64,000 nt of DNA from Phycisphaerales bacterium. Its GTDB lineage: Bacteria; Planctomycetota; Phycisphaerae; Phycisphaerales; UBA1924. The notes beneath the pieces are model-generated. The model saw nothing but the letters and a program-made list of their open reading frames with translations, was not told the origin of the DNA and did not search any database. Shown one piece after another: positions 63,745 to 64,000 of this stretch. The stretch is from assembly GCA_029260515.1 (NCBI GenBank), contig JAJDDC010000102.1:62001-126000 (forward strand), in the 5' to 3' direction. The position numbers were made by a program, and so were the translations under genes. Position 1 is the stretch's first letter. Each line of letters begins with the position of its first letter.

Positions 63745-64000
63745 CGTCGTCTCCTTCGGCTCGACTGTTGCATCCGGGGGAAGGCGATCCCCCGCTCGTG
63801 TGTCTCTGTGTGCCCGTCCCAGGGGCGCCCGCGGCGCACGGACCACCCGGGCAGGTCGCTCTCCCGGGCCTCCCGGGCGTCCGCCATGCCCGGGGCCAAA
63901 CCCGCCCTGGCGGACGGGTCATGATGATAGCCGGGCGTCCCAGGGCAGGCGCGCCCAACGCGGCCCGACCCACCCACCCGGCGTCGGCCCGCGCCACTCC

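Overview
The window is high-GC bacterial DNA whose gene content best fits a planctomycete, probably of the Phycisphaerae. The reasons are a PEP-CTERM-like secreted protein, a planctomycete-style ECF sigma factor paired with a Ser/Thr kinase, and large kinesin-light-chain-type TPR families. This is inference from protein character; no rRNA is present.

Region 1 (1-18,200) looks like core chromosome. It holds a PtsN-like EIIA, an ExbB/MotA-type channel protein, an isoprenoid block (prenyl synthase, DXS, NAD kinase), a SpoIIE-type phosphatase and a CPA1 antiporter. A compact lysW-X-Y-Z-K cluster for carrier-protein-mediated lysine (or arginine) synthesis follows; upstream of it lie a 28-codon lysine-rich reading frame and an intrinsic terminator. 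Next come a hybrid histidine kinase, an MsrB-MsrA fusion, a Kelch-type lipoprotein and a PEP-CTERM-like protein.

Region 2 (18,200-36,900) is a heavy-metal resistance block. Two complete RND tripartite efflux systems converge tail to tail. One is on the plus strand (18,284-25,338). The other is a tightly overlapping minus-strand operon (36,541-25,366) that also encodes a Cu-type P1B ATPase and a secreted protein with five TRASH/YHS-like Cys modules. Each system is headed by a small secreted His- or Cys-rich protein.

Region 3 (36,900-60,400) is an accessory island and the most unusual part of the window. A divergent pair, an ECF sigma factor (minus) and a membrane Ser/Thr kinase with atypical catalytic residues (plus), sits in the middle. 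On both sides lie arrays of large genes encoding exported TPR proteins: six on the left and two on the right. All eight share a signal peptide, seven carry a full EWNPDPEDLPPELRPL-like N-terminal signature (one has a shortened form), and all share a C-terminal helical region of the kind that normally precedes a CHAT protease domain. None has the CHAT domain itself. One separate exported CHAT protease with an intact His/Cys dyad lies in the left array, and a deleted remnant of a second CHAT gene lies at its edge. Gene junctions are near-duplicated in direct and inverted orientation, so the array looks like exchangeable cassettes.

Region 4 (60,400-62,400) holds a possible Rhs/YD-like fragment and a small unknown gene, ending at an intact tRNA-Asp(GUC). 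Copies of the tRNA 3' half at 60,362 and 36,925 (48 bp, exact) and a diverged one at 18,151 suggest that the three accessory blocks accumulated one after another at this tRNA. An integrase remnant abuts the 36,925 copy. To the right of the tRNA are a small membrane protein and a coiled-coil membrane protein, probably core genes.
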